This document shows positions 41,953 to 50,246 of a DNA stretch of 64,000 nucleotides, in pieces. Position 1 is the first letter of the stretch. Every line of letters begins with the position of its first letter. The stretch spans positions 496,001 through 560,000 of the forward strand of contig JBDXHU010000009.1 in assembly GCA_039989475.1 (NCBI GenBank). The letters are read 5' to 3'. Under the pieces are notes generated by a model, which made no database searches, was not told the DNA's origin, and was given only the letters and a program-made list of their open reading frames with translations. This DNA comes from JBDXHU01 sp039989475. GTDB taxonomy: Bacteria > Pseudomonadota > Gammaproteobacteria > Pseudomonadales > Halieaceae. The position numbers and the translations under genes were made by a program.

Positions 41953-43448
41953 TGGGGTGACCCCCGGGGCGACTGCGCCACCGCAGTCAGCACCCAGCTG
42001 GGGTTGGGCTGTTCCAATTCATAATGATCGGTCTGCGGAAAGTAAGCCGGGCGCTTGCCTTGCAGGCGCCGATCAAACTGCACCCGGGTCACAAAGCGGG
42101 GCTCGGTAGCCGACAGGGAGCCGGCGGTGACACTGCCATAAATACTCAAACTGGCCGCGCCCGGGTCGCGATAATCCCTGATGCGAAATCGCCGCCGGGC
42201 ATAGATTGCAGCCGCAATTGAAATATCCCCCGGCCCAGTCACCGCAACACCCGCCACCTCCACGGTCTTTTCGCTGACCAGGCCCAGGTAATCCGGTGAA
42301 TCGGCTTGCCGGCGCGGGTCCCTGGCGTAGGCCAGGCTGCCAGTAATAGTGATCCTCTGGGGGGAATAGACCAGCACACTGCCACGCACTGTGCCCTGCA
42401 CCTGCAGTCGCACTCCATCGTCGGCGATAATCAACCAGGGCTGGTCGGGCAAGCTGACTATACCGCTAGCCTGGTCAACTCCGAGGGCCTGCCAGCGGTA
42501 GCTTCCGTCGGCGTCAAACAGCAACTGAGTGTCCGCTTCGATGAAGTGCAGGCGCTCCTGTTCCACCGCCAGTTCACGCCAGGGAAAGGCCCGCTGCGGC
42601 AGTGGAATCTTCCGCGCCCAGGTTTGCAAACCGCCACTGAACACCTCGGCCCTCTTGCCTGAACGTCGCATGGTTACCCGACCGGACACCGTGGTCATGC
42701 CAGTGACCCGCGGCCCGCTCTCTGCATCAACCTCCACCAGCAGCGGGGAATTGGAGTGAAAGCGGCCATCGATCTGGTCGTTGGCCAGCGAGATCTCGGG
42801 ATCCCAGCGGTCCACCAATTGGGCATAAGCGGAGAACGCCAGTCGTTTAACCGGCACCTGGGCCGACAGGCTCAGGCCATCGATTTCGGTTCTGACATCC
42901 AGGATCGCTCGCTCCAGGTCCATGGCCGAGTCGGGCGCCAGCCGCTCCACACTAGCGCGAAATTCCTGCTCACCCTGACGCCAGCGCAGCGGTTCATCAC
43001 TATCGGTCCAGGCCGGTAATTGCTGCTGCCAGCGATGCAAGGCTGTCTGCAATATCTGCCTGTGGTCACTCTCCATGGGAAACTCTACGGCAAGACTGGC
43101 CAGGCCAATCTCAAACTCCTCCTGCAAGCGCGGCACCGGGTTCAACTCCAGCTCGGGTGCAGCAGTTAGCGCCGATGGCGGTAATGGCGTAGCTGCCAGG
43201 GCCTGGGGTAGCTCTGGAGGGGAGGCCTGCGTTGTCGCTGTTGGCTGGACGGAGCTTCGCTTGGCGGGGCTTTGCTGTGGCGGTCGATCAAGGCTTTGCT
43301 GTGGCGCCTCCAACAGCGACAGTCGCAAGCTTGGGAAGCCAGTGGTGGCAGCCGGGAACCAGTGCTGCAGGGCCGCCAGCGTCAACAGGTGTACTGTCGA
43401 CGACAGCAACAGGGCGAGGATGATCGGGCGCCGACGCCGCTGCTCCAT
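41949..43448 (-). CDS. TonB-type membrane anchor fused to a proline-rich linker and a DUF4900-like domain
   Basis: 499 residues. The N-terminus is MEQRRRRPIILALLLSSTVH..., one transmembrane helix with Ser16 and His20, the S-x3-H spacing and numbering found in E. coli TonB, which that protein needs to work with ExbB/ExbD. Residues 48-125 are rich in Pro, Gln and Ala, like a periplasmic linker. The C-terminal TonB domain is absent. Instead, residues about 350-490 (VLVYSPQRITITGSLAYA, DYLGLVSEKTVEV, ISIAAAIYARRRFRIRDY, LSIYGSVTAG, YFPQTDHYEL) resemble the DUF4900 family. Function unknown; possibly energised by an ExbBD motor. 66 bases after the HDOD gene on the same strand. Confidence 0.78.
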   Translation of the reverse strand: MEQRRRRPIILALLLSSTVHLLTLAALQHWFPAATTGFPSLRLSLLEAPQQSLDRPPQQSPAKRSSVQPTATTQASPPELPQALAATPLPPSALTAAPELELNPVPRLQEEFEIGLASLAVEFPMESDHRQILQTALHRWQQQLPAWTDSDEPLRWRQGEQEFRASVERLAPDSAMDLERAILDVRTEIDGLSLSAQVPVKRLAFSAYAQLVDRWDPEISLANDQIDGRFHSNSPLLVEVDAESGPRVTGMTTVSGRVTMRRSGKRAEVFSGGLQTWARKIPLPQRAFPWRELAVEQERLHFIEADTQLLFDADGSYRWQALGVDQASGIVSLPDQPWLIIADDGVRLQVQGTVRGSVLVYSPQRITITGSLAYARDPRRQADSPDYLGLVSEKTVEVAGVAVTGPGDISIAAAIYARRRFRIRDYRDPGAASLSIYGSVTAGSLSATEPRFVTRVQFDRRLQGKRPAYFPQTDHYELEQPNPSWVLTAVAQSPRGSPH

Positions 43449-43514
43449 GGCTGGTACTCATTTCGCGAACCGGTACTTCAGCATAGTGCATGACGGGCAG
43501 CCCTGCCCGCGGGC

Positions 43515-44888
43515 TTAACCGCTAATCAGGGCCCTGGCTTCCTCAATCTCAGTTTGCGCATTCTGCATGAAATCCTTGGCGAACTCAGGGCAGAGCTGAT
43601 CACCCAGTAAGCGCTCGCAGGCGCCGACACTGTGTATCTTTGGAACAGGACGGTGACCAATGTTGGCGTGCAGGGACGCGGTAATCACCAGGTCACAGAG
43701 ATCAGCCTTGTCGCCCTCTTCGCGTTCGCGGCCCCAACTCTCGCACTCACGTGCGCAGAGAACCAATTCCTCGGGAAAGGACCAGTGCTCCAGCACCAGG
43801 CCACCCACTTCAGCCTTGAGCTCGTCCACGGTAACGCTCAGCCGATCTTCATCCAGGTAAATTTCCGGATAGTTGGCGAGGTAATTGAATACAGACAGCG
43901 TGCCAATATTGCTTAACAAGCCGGCCAATACACCCTCTTCCGGGCTGAAGCGCTTACTGCGGCGGGCCAGCACGGCGGCAATGGCGCCGACGTAGACGGT
44001 GTGATCCCAGGCGGCGCGCATGGACTTGCGCAGCTCCGGAATACCGGTTTGAAACAAATCACGAACGGTGTAGCTGAGCACCAGCTGGCGCGTGGTTTTT
44101 ACACCCATGCGCACCACGGCATCACGCAGCGAGTCGCAGGGCTCATAGCCCCGGTAAAACGCACTATTGGCCGCCTTGCTGATCTTGGCCGCGATCGCCG
44201 GGTCGGTGCTGATAATCTCGGAAATCACCTTGGCCGGCACATCGGGATCGTCCATGACCTTGCGTATCTTGATTGCGACTTCCGGGATACTGGTCAGGGT
44301 AAACCGGTTACCCGCCAGGTCCTCTCGGAAGGACTGCATCAGGGCTGCGGCTTCAGCGGTGCTGACCCGCCCCGCCGGCAATTCATTGATCTCGTAATCG
44401 CCCTCATCGTCCCCGTCATCACCATAACTTTGAGATGCAGGCGGCGGGGCCAGTTCATTGAGCACATGCCGATTCAATTCCAGGTAGGCGCAATCGGTGA
44501 CCGCTAGCGCCGTGTATTTGCGAGGTCGCAGGCTGGACACGACCCGCGAGGCGCTCTCGGAGCCAGATACCAGCTCACGAGTACCACCATCCGGCGCGTT
44601 CAGGCGCAGGTTGCCCTCAAACAGGAAATAGTCCAGTTCATCCTCATCACCGGCCTCGAACAAGGTCTCATCAGCGCTCAGGTAGCGAAAGGTCAACTTC
44701 TCCGCCAGCAGCACCAGTTCGTCGTGGGCCAGGTCGGCAAACACCTGGTAACGGCGCAGTGACTCAGGATCGAGTGATTTCGGGATAACCAACTTCAATG
44801 AAGAAGGCACGCGCTCCGCCTTGGAGGCGGCAGCAGCGGTAGGTTCGCTTTCCTTGCGAGAAAAGCCTTTCAGCAGGGCCTTGAGCAT
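43515..44888 (-). CDS. HDOD-domain signalling protein with a cyclic-nucleotide-binding-like domain
   Basis: 457 residues from ATG 44888; a GTG three codons upstream (44897) is an alternative and no strong ribosome site decides. The N-terminal domain (about 50-140) has the cNMP-binding jelly-roll pattern (FADLAHDELVLLAEKLTFRY, ETLFEAGDEDELDYFLFEG). An acidic linker precedes an HDOD domain (about 190-405): SIPEVAIKIRKVMDDPD, IISTDPAIAAKISKAANSAFYRG, MGVKTTRQLVLSYTVRDLF, EEGVLAGLLSNIG. HDOD proteins resemble catalytically dead HD domains and link nucleotide signals to motility, cell cycle or stress. No signal peptide; cytoplasmic. Confidence 0.9.
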   Translation of the reverse strand: MLKALLKGFSRKESEPTAAAASKAERVPSSLKLVIPKSLDPESLRRYQVFADLAHDELVLLAEKLTFRYLSADETLFEAGDEDELDYFLFEGNLRLNAPDGGTRELVSGSESASRVVSSLRPRKYTALAVTDCAYLELNRHVLNELAPPPASQSYGDDGDDEGDYEINELPAGRVSTAEAAALMQSFREDLAGNRFTLTSIPEVAIKIRKVMDDPDVPAKVISEIISTDPAIAAKISKAANSAFYRGYEPCDSLRDAVVRMGVKTTRQLVLSYTVRDLFQTGIPELRKSMRAAWDHTVYVGAIAAVLARRSKRFSPEEGVLAGLLSNIGTLSVFNYLANYPEIYLDEDRLSVTVDELKAEVGGLVLEHWSFPEELVLCARECESWGREREEGDKADLCDLVITASLHANIGHRPVPKIHSVGACERLLGDQLCPEFAKDFMQNAQTEIEEARALISG

Positions 44889-44951
44889 AGTCGACACCGA
44901 TATAGGACGTATTCTTTACCTATATCGGCGTACTAATGGGAATCTTTAGGG

Positions 44952-45015
44952 GGATATCCAGCACCCTCAATGGCTGCTGGGTATCCGGCGCTGCCCTGCC
45001 GCCCCTTGAGGGCGG
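44952..45015. other. Two strong hairpins downstream of sat
   Basis: 44952-44986: 12-bp stem GGATATCCAGCA/TGCTGGGTATCC with one G-T wobble and an 11-base loop. 44999-45015: CCGCCC/GGGCGG around CTTGA. On the minus strand neither is followed by a T-tract (the TTTTT comes before the first hairpin), so they are not standard terminators for sat; they may halt transcription with help or protect the mRNA 3' end. Confidence 0.5.
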
Positions 45016-45020
45016 AAAAA

Positions 45021-46208
45021 CTAGCTATCCAGGCCCTGGTAGTAATCAGAGAGGATTTTTGCGACCTCGGGGCGGGAGAACTCGGGCGGTGGGGCCATGC
45101 CCTTGCCCAGCATTTCCCGGACCGCCGTACCGGATAGCAGCACAAAGTCGTCCTTGGAATGGTCAGGCGCGTCTTTCATCATCACCACCTTGTCGAGCTT
45201 CTTGCTGTAGGCGGTGTGATCGGCGTTGTAGATCTCCAGTTCCAGGGAGCCGGCAGGCACTTCTTCGGCAAAGATGGTCTGGGCATCAAAACCGCCGTAG
45301 TAGTCACCGACACCGGCGTGGTCGCGGCCGACAATCAGGTGACTACAACCACAGTTCTGGCGGAATACGGCATGCAGCACCGCTTCGCGCGGGCCCGCGT
45401 AGAGCATGTCGAAGCCGTAACCCGTGACCATCACAGTATTCGGCGGGAAGTACACTTCCACCATCTTGCGGATGGAGGCATCGCGTACGTCAGCGGGAAT
45501 ATCGCCCGGCTTGAGCTTGCCCAGCAGCATGTGAATGAGGATGCCATCCGTGCCGAGGTCTTCCATGGCCATGCGACACAGCTCTTCGTGGGCGCGGTGC
45601 ATGGGGTTCCGGGTCTGGAAGGCCACCACTTTTTCCCAGCCGTGTTCGCGAATTTCATTGCGGATTTCCACGGCGGTACGGAAGGTATCGGGGAAATCGG
45701 TCTGGAAGTAAGAGAAGTTCAAAACCTCGATGGGGCCTGACAACAGGGTATTCCCGAGGCCGGTAAAGGTGGCCACACCCGGGTGGTTTTCATCCAGGGT
45801 ACGGAAGATGTGCTCCGCCATGCCCTTGATCTCCTCATCGGAGACCTGCTCGACATCCGTGACGTCCATGACCGCCAGTACCGGATTCCCCTCTACATTG
45901 GGGTCACGCAGGGCGATACGGCTACCCGCCTCAACACCGCTCTCATTGGTGAGGTTAACAATGGGGACCGGGAAGAACAGGCCGCCTGCGGTGTGCATGG
46001 TTTCGGCCACACTGATCGCGTCCTGCTTGTTCATATAGCCAGTCAGCGGATTAAAATAGCCACCACCCAGCATCACCGCGTTAGCGGCAGCAGCAGAATT
46101 CAGCAAAATTGAAGGCAGACCCTCCGCCTCAGCCACCAGCGCGTGGCGCTTCTCGGTGTCGTAAACAAAGCGTGGGTTAAGTTCGTCCGAGCCGTGTGGC
46201 TTGATCAT
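45021..46208 (-). CDS. sat: Sulfate adenylyltransferase (ATP sulfurylase, single-chain type)
   Basis: 395 residues, the length of homomeric Sat. VVAFQTRNPMHRAHEELCR has the QTRNP and HxxH nucleotide motifs; SHLIVGRDHAGVGDYYGG is the second conserved active-site block; LLSGTAVREMLGKG lies near the end. Converts sulfate plus ATP to adenylyl sulfate (APS) and pyrophosphate in the cytoplasm. It is 13 bases downstream of cysC on the same strand, so the two form a sulfate-activation operon. This is the monomeric Sat, not the CysDN pair usual in enterics. Confidence 0.96.
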   Translation of the reverse strand: MIKPHGSDELNPRFVYDTEKRHALVAEAEGLPSILLNSAAAANAVMLGGGYFNPLTGYMNKQDAISVAETMHTAGGLFFPVPIVNLTNESGVEAGSRIALRDPNVEGNPVLAVMDVTDVEQVSDEEIKGMAEHIFRTLDENHPGVATFTGLGNTLLSGPIEVLNFSYFQTDFPDTFRTAVEIRNEIREHGWEKVVAFQTRNPMHRAHEELCRMAMEDLGTDGILIHMLLGKLKPGDIPADVRDASIRKMVEVYFPPNTVMVTGYGFDMLYAGPREAVLHAVFRQNCGCSHLIVGRDHAGVGDYYGGFDAQTIFAEEVPAGSLELEIYNADHTAYSKKLDKVVMMKDAPDHSKDDFVLLSGTAVREMLGKGMAPPPEFSRPEVAKILSDYYQGLDS

Positions 46209-46221
46209 GTAGTTCTCCCGA

Positions 46222-46839
46222 TTACTGGCTGATGATGCCGCGAGCGCGCAGCTCGCTCAATATGACTGCTACTTCCTCTTCCAGCGACTGCTGGTCAGAA
46301 TGGAGGTGGATCTCCGGCTTGGTCGGCTCCTCGTAGGGGTCGTCGATGCCGGTGAAGTTCTTGATCTCGCCGGCGCGAGCTTTCTTGTACAAACCCTTGG
46401 GATCGCGCTCTTCAGCTGTTTCCAGGCTGCAATCCACGTAGATTTCGATGAAATCCATGCCCGCTTCCTCGTGCAGCTTGCGTACCTCATCGCGGTCAGC
46501 GCGGTAGGGGCTGATAAAACTGCTGAGAGCCATCATGCCGGAGTCGACAAACAGTTTGGCCACCTCGCCGATGCGGCGGATGTTCTCGGTGCGGTCCTCG
46601 GCGCTAAAGCCCAGGTTCTTGTTAATGCCCATGCGCACGTTGTCACCGTCGAGCCGATAGCTGACGATACCCATCTCATGCAGGGTGCCCTCCAACTCTA
46701 CCGCCACGGTGCTTTTGCCGCTGCCGGAGAGGCCGGTAAACCAGAGGGTCGCGCCCTTGTGGCCCAGTAATTTCTCACGGTGCCCGCGGGTAATATCACC
46801 CTCATGCCAATGAACATTGGTCGCTTTTTGCTCAGCCAT
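46222..46839 (-). CDS. cysC: Adenylyl-sulfate kinase
   Basis: 205 residues. Walker A WFTGLSGSGKSTVAVELE, then YRLDGDNVRMGINKNLGFSAEDRTENIRRIGEVAKLF with the APS-binding stretch, ALSSFISPYRADRDEVRKL, and VDCSLETAEERDPKGLYKKARAGEIKNFTGIDDPYEEP, all diagnostic of CysC. Phosphorylates APS to PAPS. It is the first gene of the cysC-sat operon. ATG 46839 follows TTGTGGAGAAATAA read backward as a weak ribosome site. Supply of PAPS may serve sulfate assimilation or sulfation. Confidence 0.96.
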   Translation of the reverse strand: MAEQKATNVHWHEGDITRGHREKLLGHKGATLWFTGLSGSGKSTVAVELEGTLHEMGIVSYRLDGDNVRMGINKNLGFSAEDRTENIRRIGEVAKLFVDSGMMALSSFISPYRADRDEVRKLHEEAGMDFIEIYVDCSLETAEERDPKGLYKKARAGEIKNFTGIDDPYEEPTKPEIHLHSDQQSLEEEVAVILSELRARGIISQ

Positions 46840-46930
46840 CTAGTTATCCTTGTGGAGAAATAATCGGAAAGGACGGCAAGATTACGCGGATTAGCGTCCC
46901 GTGTAAAACGCGCCAGCCCAGTAATTACGA

Positions 46931-46972
46931 GCCCGGGGCAGGTAGTCGGATTTTTGCCTGCCAGGGCTTTTT
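46931..46972 (+). terminator. Plus-strand intrinsic terminator between two divergent genes
   Basis: GCCC-gg-GGCAGG (46931-46942) pairs with CCTGCC-a-GGGC (46957-46967), followed by TTTTT (46968-46972). cysC starts leftward at 46839 and the next plus gene starts at 47077, so this would end a short plus-strand transcript or attenuate the 47077 gene. Outer arms CGCGGATTAGCG (46885-46896) and CGCTAATCGCG (46990-47000) flank it and can pair with one bulge, a possible alternative fold. Confidence 0.5.
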
Positions 46973-47076
46973 CCCGGACCTGTTCGTGGCGCTAATCGCG
47001 GAAAATGTATCCCAATATTTGCCTTTGCGGGAGCGGCATTATTAAATCCCCCCTGCACTACTCAGCGAGCACTGCT

Positions 47077-47538
47077 ATGAATCAACTACCTATTCCTGAT
47101 TTCGGTGAACTTCTGGCCGAACACCTCGGCCAGGTTCCGGCTGAGGCCTTGCCCTACATGCTGTCGCAACTGGAGCGAACAGCCGCAGACCGCTACCGGG
47201 GCTGGGCCGAGGATGTACCTGAACATGCCGCAGGCTTGCTGGCCTGCGCCGGTCGCGAGGATGACATCGCCGACCGGGTGGAAGCGATGTTTCCCCCTGC
47301 AGACGAGCATCGCCAGTTGGTCGCCGGTCTGATGCCGGCCGCGAAAGCCACCTATTACGAGGTGTTTGCCGGCTACACGGCGCTGGAGCAAATGCAGATA
47401 CAGGAAGATGCGGAGCGCCAGGGCGCCAACGCCTGGCAAGGGCTGAAGGATGCTTATCCAGACAAAGCCGCGCAACTCGATGAACTCTCCGCTATCGAAC
47501 TGCGCAGCGCAGACTACCTGGACACGCTACTGAACTAG
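47077..47538 (+). CDS. Protein of unknown function (153 residues)
   Basis: ATG 47077 is chosen as the start, since upstream in-frame codons (to 47005) look non-coding. Soluble, acidic and mostly helical: FGELLAEHLGQVPAEALPYMLSQLERTAADRYRGWA at the start, a Cys in LLACAGREDDIADRVEAMF, and an aromatic patch ATYYEVFAGYTALEQMQIQEDAERQGANAW. I do not recognise a family and see no catalytic motif or membrane segment. It may be preceded by an attenuator (46931-46972). Followed by the convergent carotenoid oxygenase gene. Confidence 0.78.
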   Translation: MNQLPIPDFGELLAEHLGQVPAEALPYMLSQLERTAADRYRGWAEDVPEHAAGLLACAGREDDIADRVEAMFPPADEHRQLVAGLMPAAKATYYEVFAGYTALEQMQIQEDAERQGANAWQGLKDAYPDKAAQLDELSAIELRSADYLDTLLN

Positions 47539-47574
47539 CACATCCTGGCCCCGGGTTTCCCGAAGTGCGCCGGC

Positions 47575-49014
47575 CTAGATAAACACCTGGTCGGTGTAGA
47601 AGCCGTGGAAACCGAAGGGTATATGGTTTCTCAGGGGCACCGTCGCCACCTCCCGGCCCATGTCTGTGGCATCCACCAGCGCCACCTCGCTGAGCCCAGT
47701 GTGGGCGTTGTACACCACCCCCGCCAGCCAGCCGTCATCCTCAGCGGCGTTTTCATGGCGCGGGATGAACAGGGCCTCAGACACAAAGCGTCCCGGCCCG
47801 AAATCGTAGACCTGGGCCTGGCCTGTTTCCAAATCCACCTTCTGCAGTGCATTGAAGTTGTAAGGTGTGCCGTTTTCGACGATGGCGGTGAGGTAGGCGT
47901 ATTGTGTCTTGAGGCCGGTCTTGCGCATATCCCACATGGGGAAGTCACCCGGCAAGGCGCCGGCGTGTTTGTGGCCGGAGACCTCACCATTAGCCAGGTT
48001 CAAACGAAAACGGTAGAAACAGGCCGAGGGGTCTGACTCCATTTCCACGTCCTGGAACATATCCCGCAGGGCATCCATAGAGCCCATTTTATCGACCCGC
48101 GATACATCACAACACAAGTCATCACCCTCTTCCCAGGCATTACCGAAGTGGAAGCAGAAGAAGGGATCGACTTCAAACTCGCGCACAACGCTCAGGTCAT
48201 CGAGTGACAGCACCACCACCTTGGTGGGCATGGAGTCATCAAACGCCATGGCATCGACAATGCTGTGCATTCCGAGCAGGAATTTGATCGGGGTTTTAAA
48301 CACCGCCGGACAGAGGAAGAAAACCGCATAGCGATCGGTCATGCAAAAGTCATGGCACATCGCGTAGTTGCCTACATTGTGGCGCACCCTTTGTACCATC
48401 TCGCCAGCGGCGTTGATCTTGTAGAAATTGAGCGCGCCCATCATGCCAAAGTTGTAGTAGTGGCCGGTGCGCGGGTGAATCTTGCCATGGGCGCTGAAAG
48501 GCATACCGCGCTTGAGCTCGCCATTGAACTTCCAGGCACCCTTGGTCTCCAGCGTCGCCGGGTCCAGCTCCCAGGGGTCACCACCCTCCCAAAGCGTCAG
48601 CAATTTGCCGGCGTGGTAGACCACCGAGGTATTGGCGGCGTTGCCGGGGAAGCGGAACATATTGTTGAGAAAGCCGCCTGGCCGCTGGGTGCCCACGCCG
48701 CGGTACAGAATTCTCTGGGCGGCGGACTCCTCCAGGTACTTGGGTGTCTGCACGTAGCGGTTGCGATAGTGGACGGCGCCGTCCTTGAAGGTGATGGCGT
48801 TAAGCATGCCATCGCCGTCAAACCAGTGCCCAAACTTGTATTTGCCGACCTTGAGCCGGCCGGGACCGTTGCGAAACAAGGTGCCCTTCACCTCAGTCGG
48901 AATCTCGCCGCTGATTTCCTCTGCCGTTATGGTGTAATCGTGCTCACCATCCGCGGCCTCGAAACCGGGGATATGACAACCACGCATAATCTTTTCGGGT
49001 ACTGGCGCATTCAT
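47575..49014 (-). CDS. Carotenoid/apocarotenoid cleavage oxygenase family protein
   Basis: 479 residues. The four iron-binding histidines are recognisable: SAHGKIHP, AMCHDFCMTD, FFCFHFGNAWEE and the C-terminal PFGFHGFYTD. GTLFRNGPG and GHWFDGDGMLNAITF near the start are typical of the RPE65/CCO fold, closest in look to bacterial apocarotenoid-15,15'-oxygenase and stilbene-cleaving enzymes. It would cleave a conjugated double bond with O2. GGAGGTAAGTACT directly precedes ATG 49014. Cytoplasmic; no carotenoid synthesis gene is in the window, so retinal production for a rhodopsin or breakdown of phenylpropanoids are both possible. Confidence 0.9.
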   Translation of the reverse strand: MNAPVPEKIMRGCHIPGFEAADGEHDYTITAEEISGEIPTEVKGTLFRNGPGRLKVGKYKFGHWFDGDGMLNAITFKDGAVHYRNRYVQTPKYLEESAAQRILYRGVGTQRPGGFLNNMFRFPGNAANTSVVYHAGKLLTLWEGGDPWELDPATLETKGAWKFNGELKRGMPFSAHGKIHPRTGHYYNFGMMGALNFYKINAAGEMVQRVRHNVGNYAMCHDFCMTDRYAVFFLCPAVFKTPIKFLLGMHSIVDAMAFDDSMPTKVVVLSLDDLSVVREFEVDPFFCFHFGNAWEEGDDLCCDVSRVDKMGSMDALRDMFQDVEMESDPSACFYRFRLNLANGEVSGHKHAGALPGDFPMWDMRKTGLKTQYAYLTAIVENGTPYNFNALQKVDLETGQAQVYDFGPGRFVSEALFIPRHENAAEDDGWLAGVVYNAHTGLSEVALVDATDMGREVATVPLRNHIPFGFHGFYTDQVFI

Positions 49015-49203
49015 AGTACTTACCTCCAGGGCATATATACTTTCAGCATAGCAAAAGCCGAAACAGGGAAAGTTGACGGCTGTCTACAAAGCTGGCTGAT
49101 CTGTACGGCGTAATATGCCGTATGATCCCTATAACTCGCAATTGACCGGGCCTGGCTGCTGTCTACCTGAGCCAGCGTCAACACTGACTACAAGAAGGAA
49201 ATC

Positions 49204-50211
49204 ATGAGTCTAACAAACCGTAAGATCGTGCTGGACAACTACCCGAGCGCACTGCCTACCGCCGATGCCATGAGGCTGGAAACCGTGGAGGCACGCGAGC
49301 CAGAAGATGGCGAGATCCTGGTGGCCGTTGATGCTGTCTCGATCGATGCCTGGATTGGCACCACCATGAGCCCGGGCTGGTTACACCAGATGATCCCACT
49401 GGAAGCCACCGTACCGGCGCTGGGTGTAGGCCGGGTGCTGGCCTCTGGAAGCAGCGAGTTTGCCGAGGGCGACGCGGTTTTTGGCGCGCTCTGTGCCCAG
49501 ACCCACGCCACCGTTGCGGCCTCAGACTGTCACAAAATAGATGTCTCCCAGGTGCCGCTTTCTGCCTACCTCGGCCTGCTCAGCCCCACCACCGGCTTCA
49601 CCTCCTTTTTCGGCATTCGCGACGTGGGCCAGGTCAAGGCCGGCGACACGGTGCTGGTATCAGCCGCAGCCGGAGCTGTCGGCACAACCGCAGGCCAAAT
49701 GGCCAGACTTGAAGGCGCGACCACGGTGATTGGTATTGCTGGCGGTCCCGAAAAATGTCGCTTCCTGACCGAGGTCGCGGGCTTCGACGCCGCCATCGAC
49801 TACAAGGGCGAAGACATCGATGCGCGCTTGAAGGAGATCGCGCCTGAGGGTATCGATGTGTTCTTTGACAACGTCGGCGGGGAGATGCTGGACGTGGTGC
49901 TGGAGCACATCCGCGAGCGGGCCCGGGTGGTAATCTGCGGTGCCATCTCACAATACGCTGATAACCAGAATGTCTATGGCCCCACGCACTACCTGCGACT
50001 GGCCGAACGCTATGCCCGCATGGAGGGCTTCACGGCCTTTCATTTCGAGGACCGTTATCACGAGGCCGCGGCCGCGATTGCCCAGTGGATCGCCGAGGGC
50101 AAGATCACCCAGCACGAGCAAGTGGAGACTGGCCTGGAGTCATTCCCGGGAGCGCTGGAGATGCTATTTACCGGCGGCAATACCGGCAAGCTGCTGGTGC
50201 AGATCAGCTAG
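49204..50211 (+). CDS. NADP-dependent medium-chain oxidoreductase, CurA/prostaglandin-reductase type
   Basis: 335 residues. Zinc-free MDR family: AYLGLLSPTTGFTSFFGI, the cofactor loop VLVSAAAGAVGTTAGQMARL, GIAGGPEKCRFLTEVAGFDAAIDYKGED and the characteristic FFDNVGGEMLDVVL. Enzymes of this group reduce the double bond of alpha,beta-unsaturated ketones or aldehydes with NADPH in the cytoplasm. AAGAAGGAAATC precedes ATG 49204. It is divergent from the carotenoid oxygenase (189 bases apart), so reduction of enone products of that enzyme is a possible link. Confidence 0.92.
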   Translation: MSLTNRKIVLDNYPSALPTADAMRLETVEAREPEDGEILVAVDAVSIDAWIGTTMSPGWLHQMIPLEATVPALGVGRVLASGSSEFAEGDAVFGALCAQTHATVAASDCHKIDVSQVPLSAYLGLLSPTTGFTSFFGIRDVGQVKAGDTVLVSAAAGAVGTTAGQMARLEGATTVIGIAGGPEKCRFLTEVAGFDAAIDYKGEDIDARLKEIAPEGIDVFFDNVGGEMLDVVLEHIRERARVVICGAISQYADNQNVYGPTHYLRLAERYARMEGFTAFHFEDRYHEAAAAIAQWIAEGKITQHEQVETGLESFPGALEMLFTGGNTGKLLVQIS

Positions 50212-50217
50212 GGGCTT

Positions 50218-50246
50218 GGCCCCCCCGGTACCCGTTGGGGGCCTTT
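50218..50246. terminator. GC-rich hairpin between convergent genes
   Basis: 7-bp stem GGCCCCC/GGGGGCC (50218-50224, 50237-50243) followed by only TTTC. It sits between the CurA-type gene stop (50211) and the EamA stop (50246-50248), so it could end the plus-strand transcript weakly. Confidence 0.45.

Noticed and set aside
44999..45020. CCGCCC-CTTGA-GGGCGG with A5/T5 as the sat terminator
   Set aside because: On the minus strand the T-run comes before the hairpin, not after it, so it does not fit an intrinsic terminator for sat.
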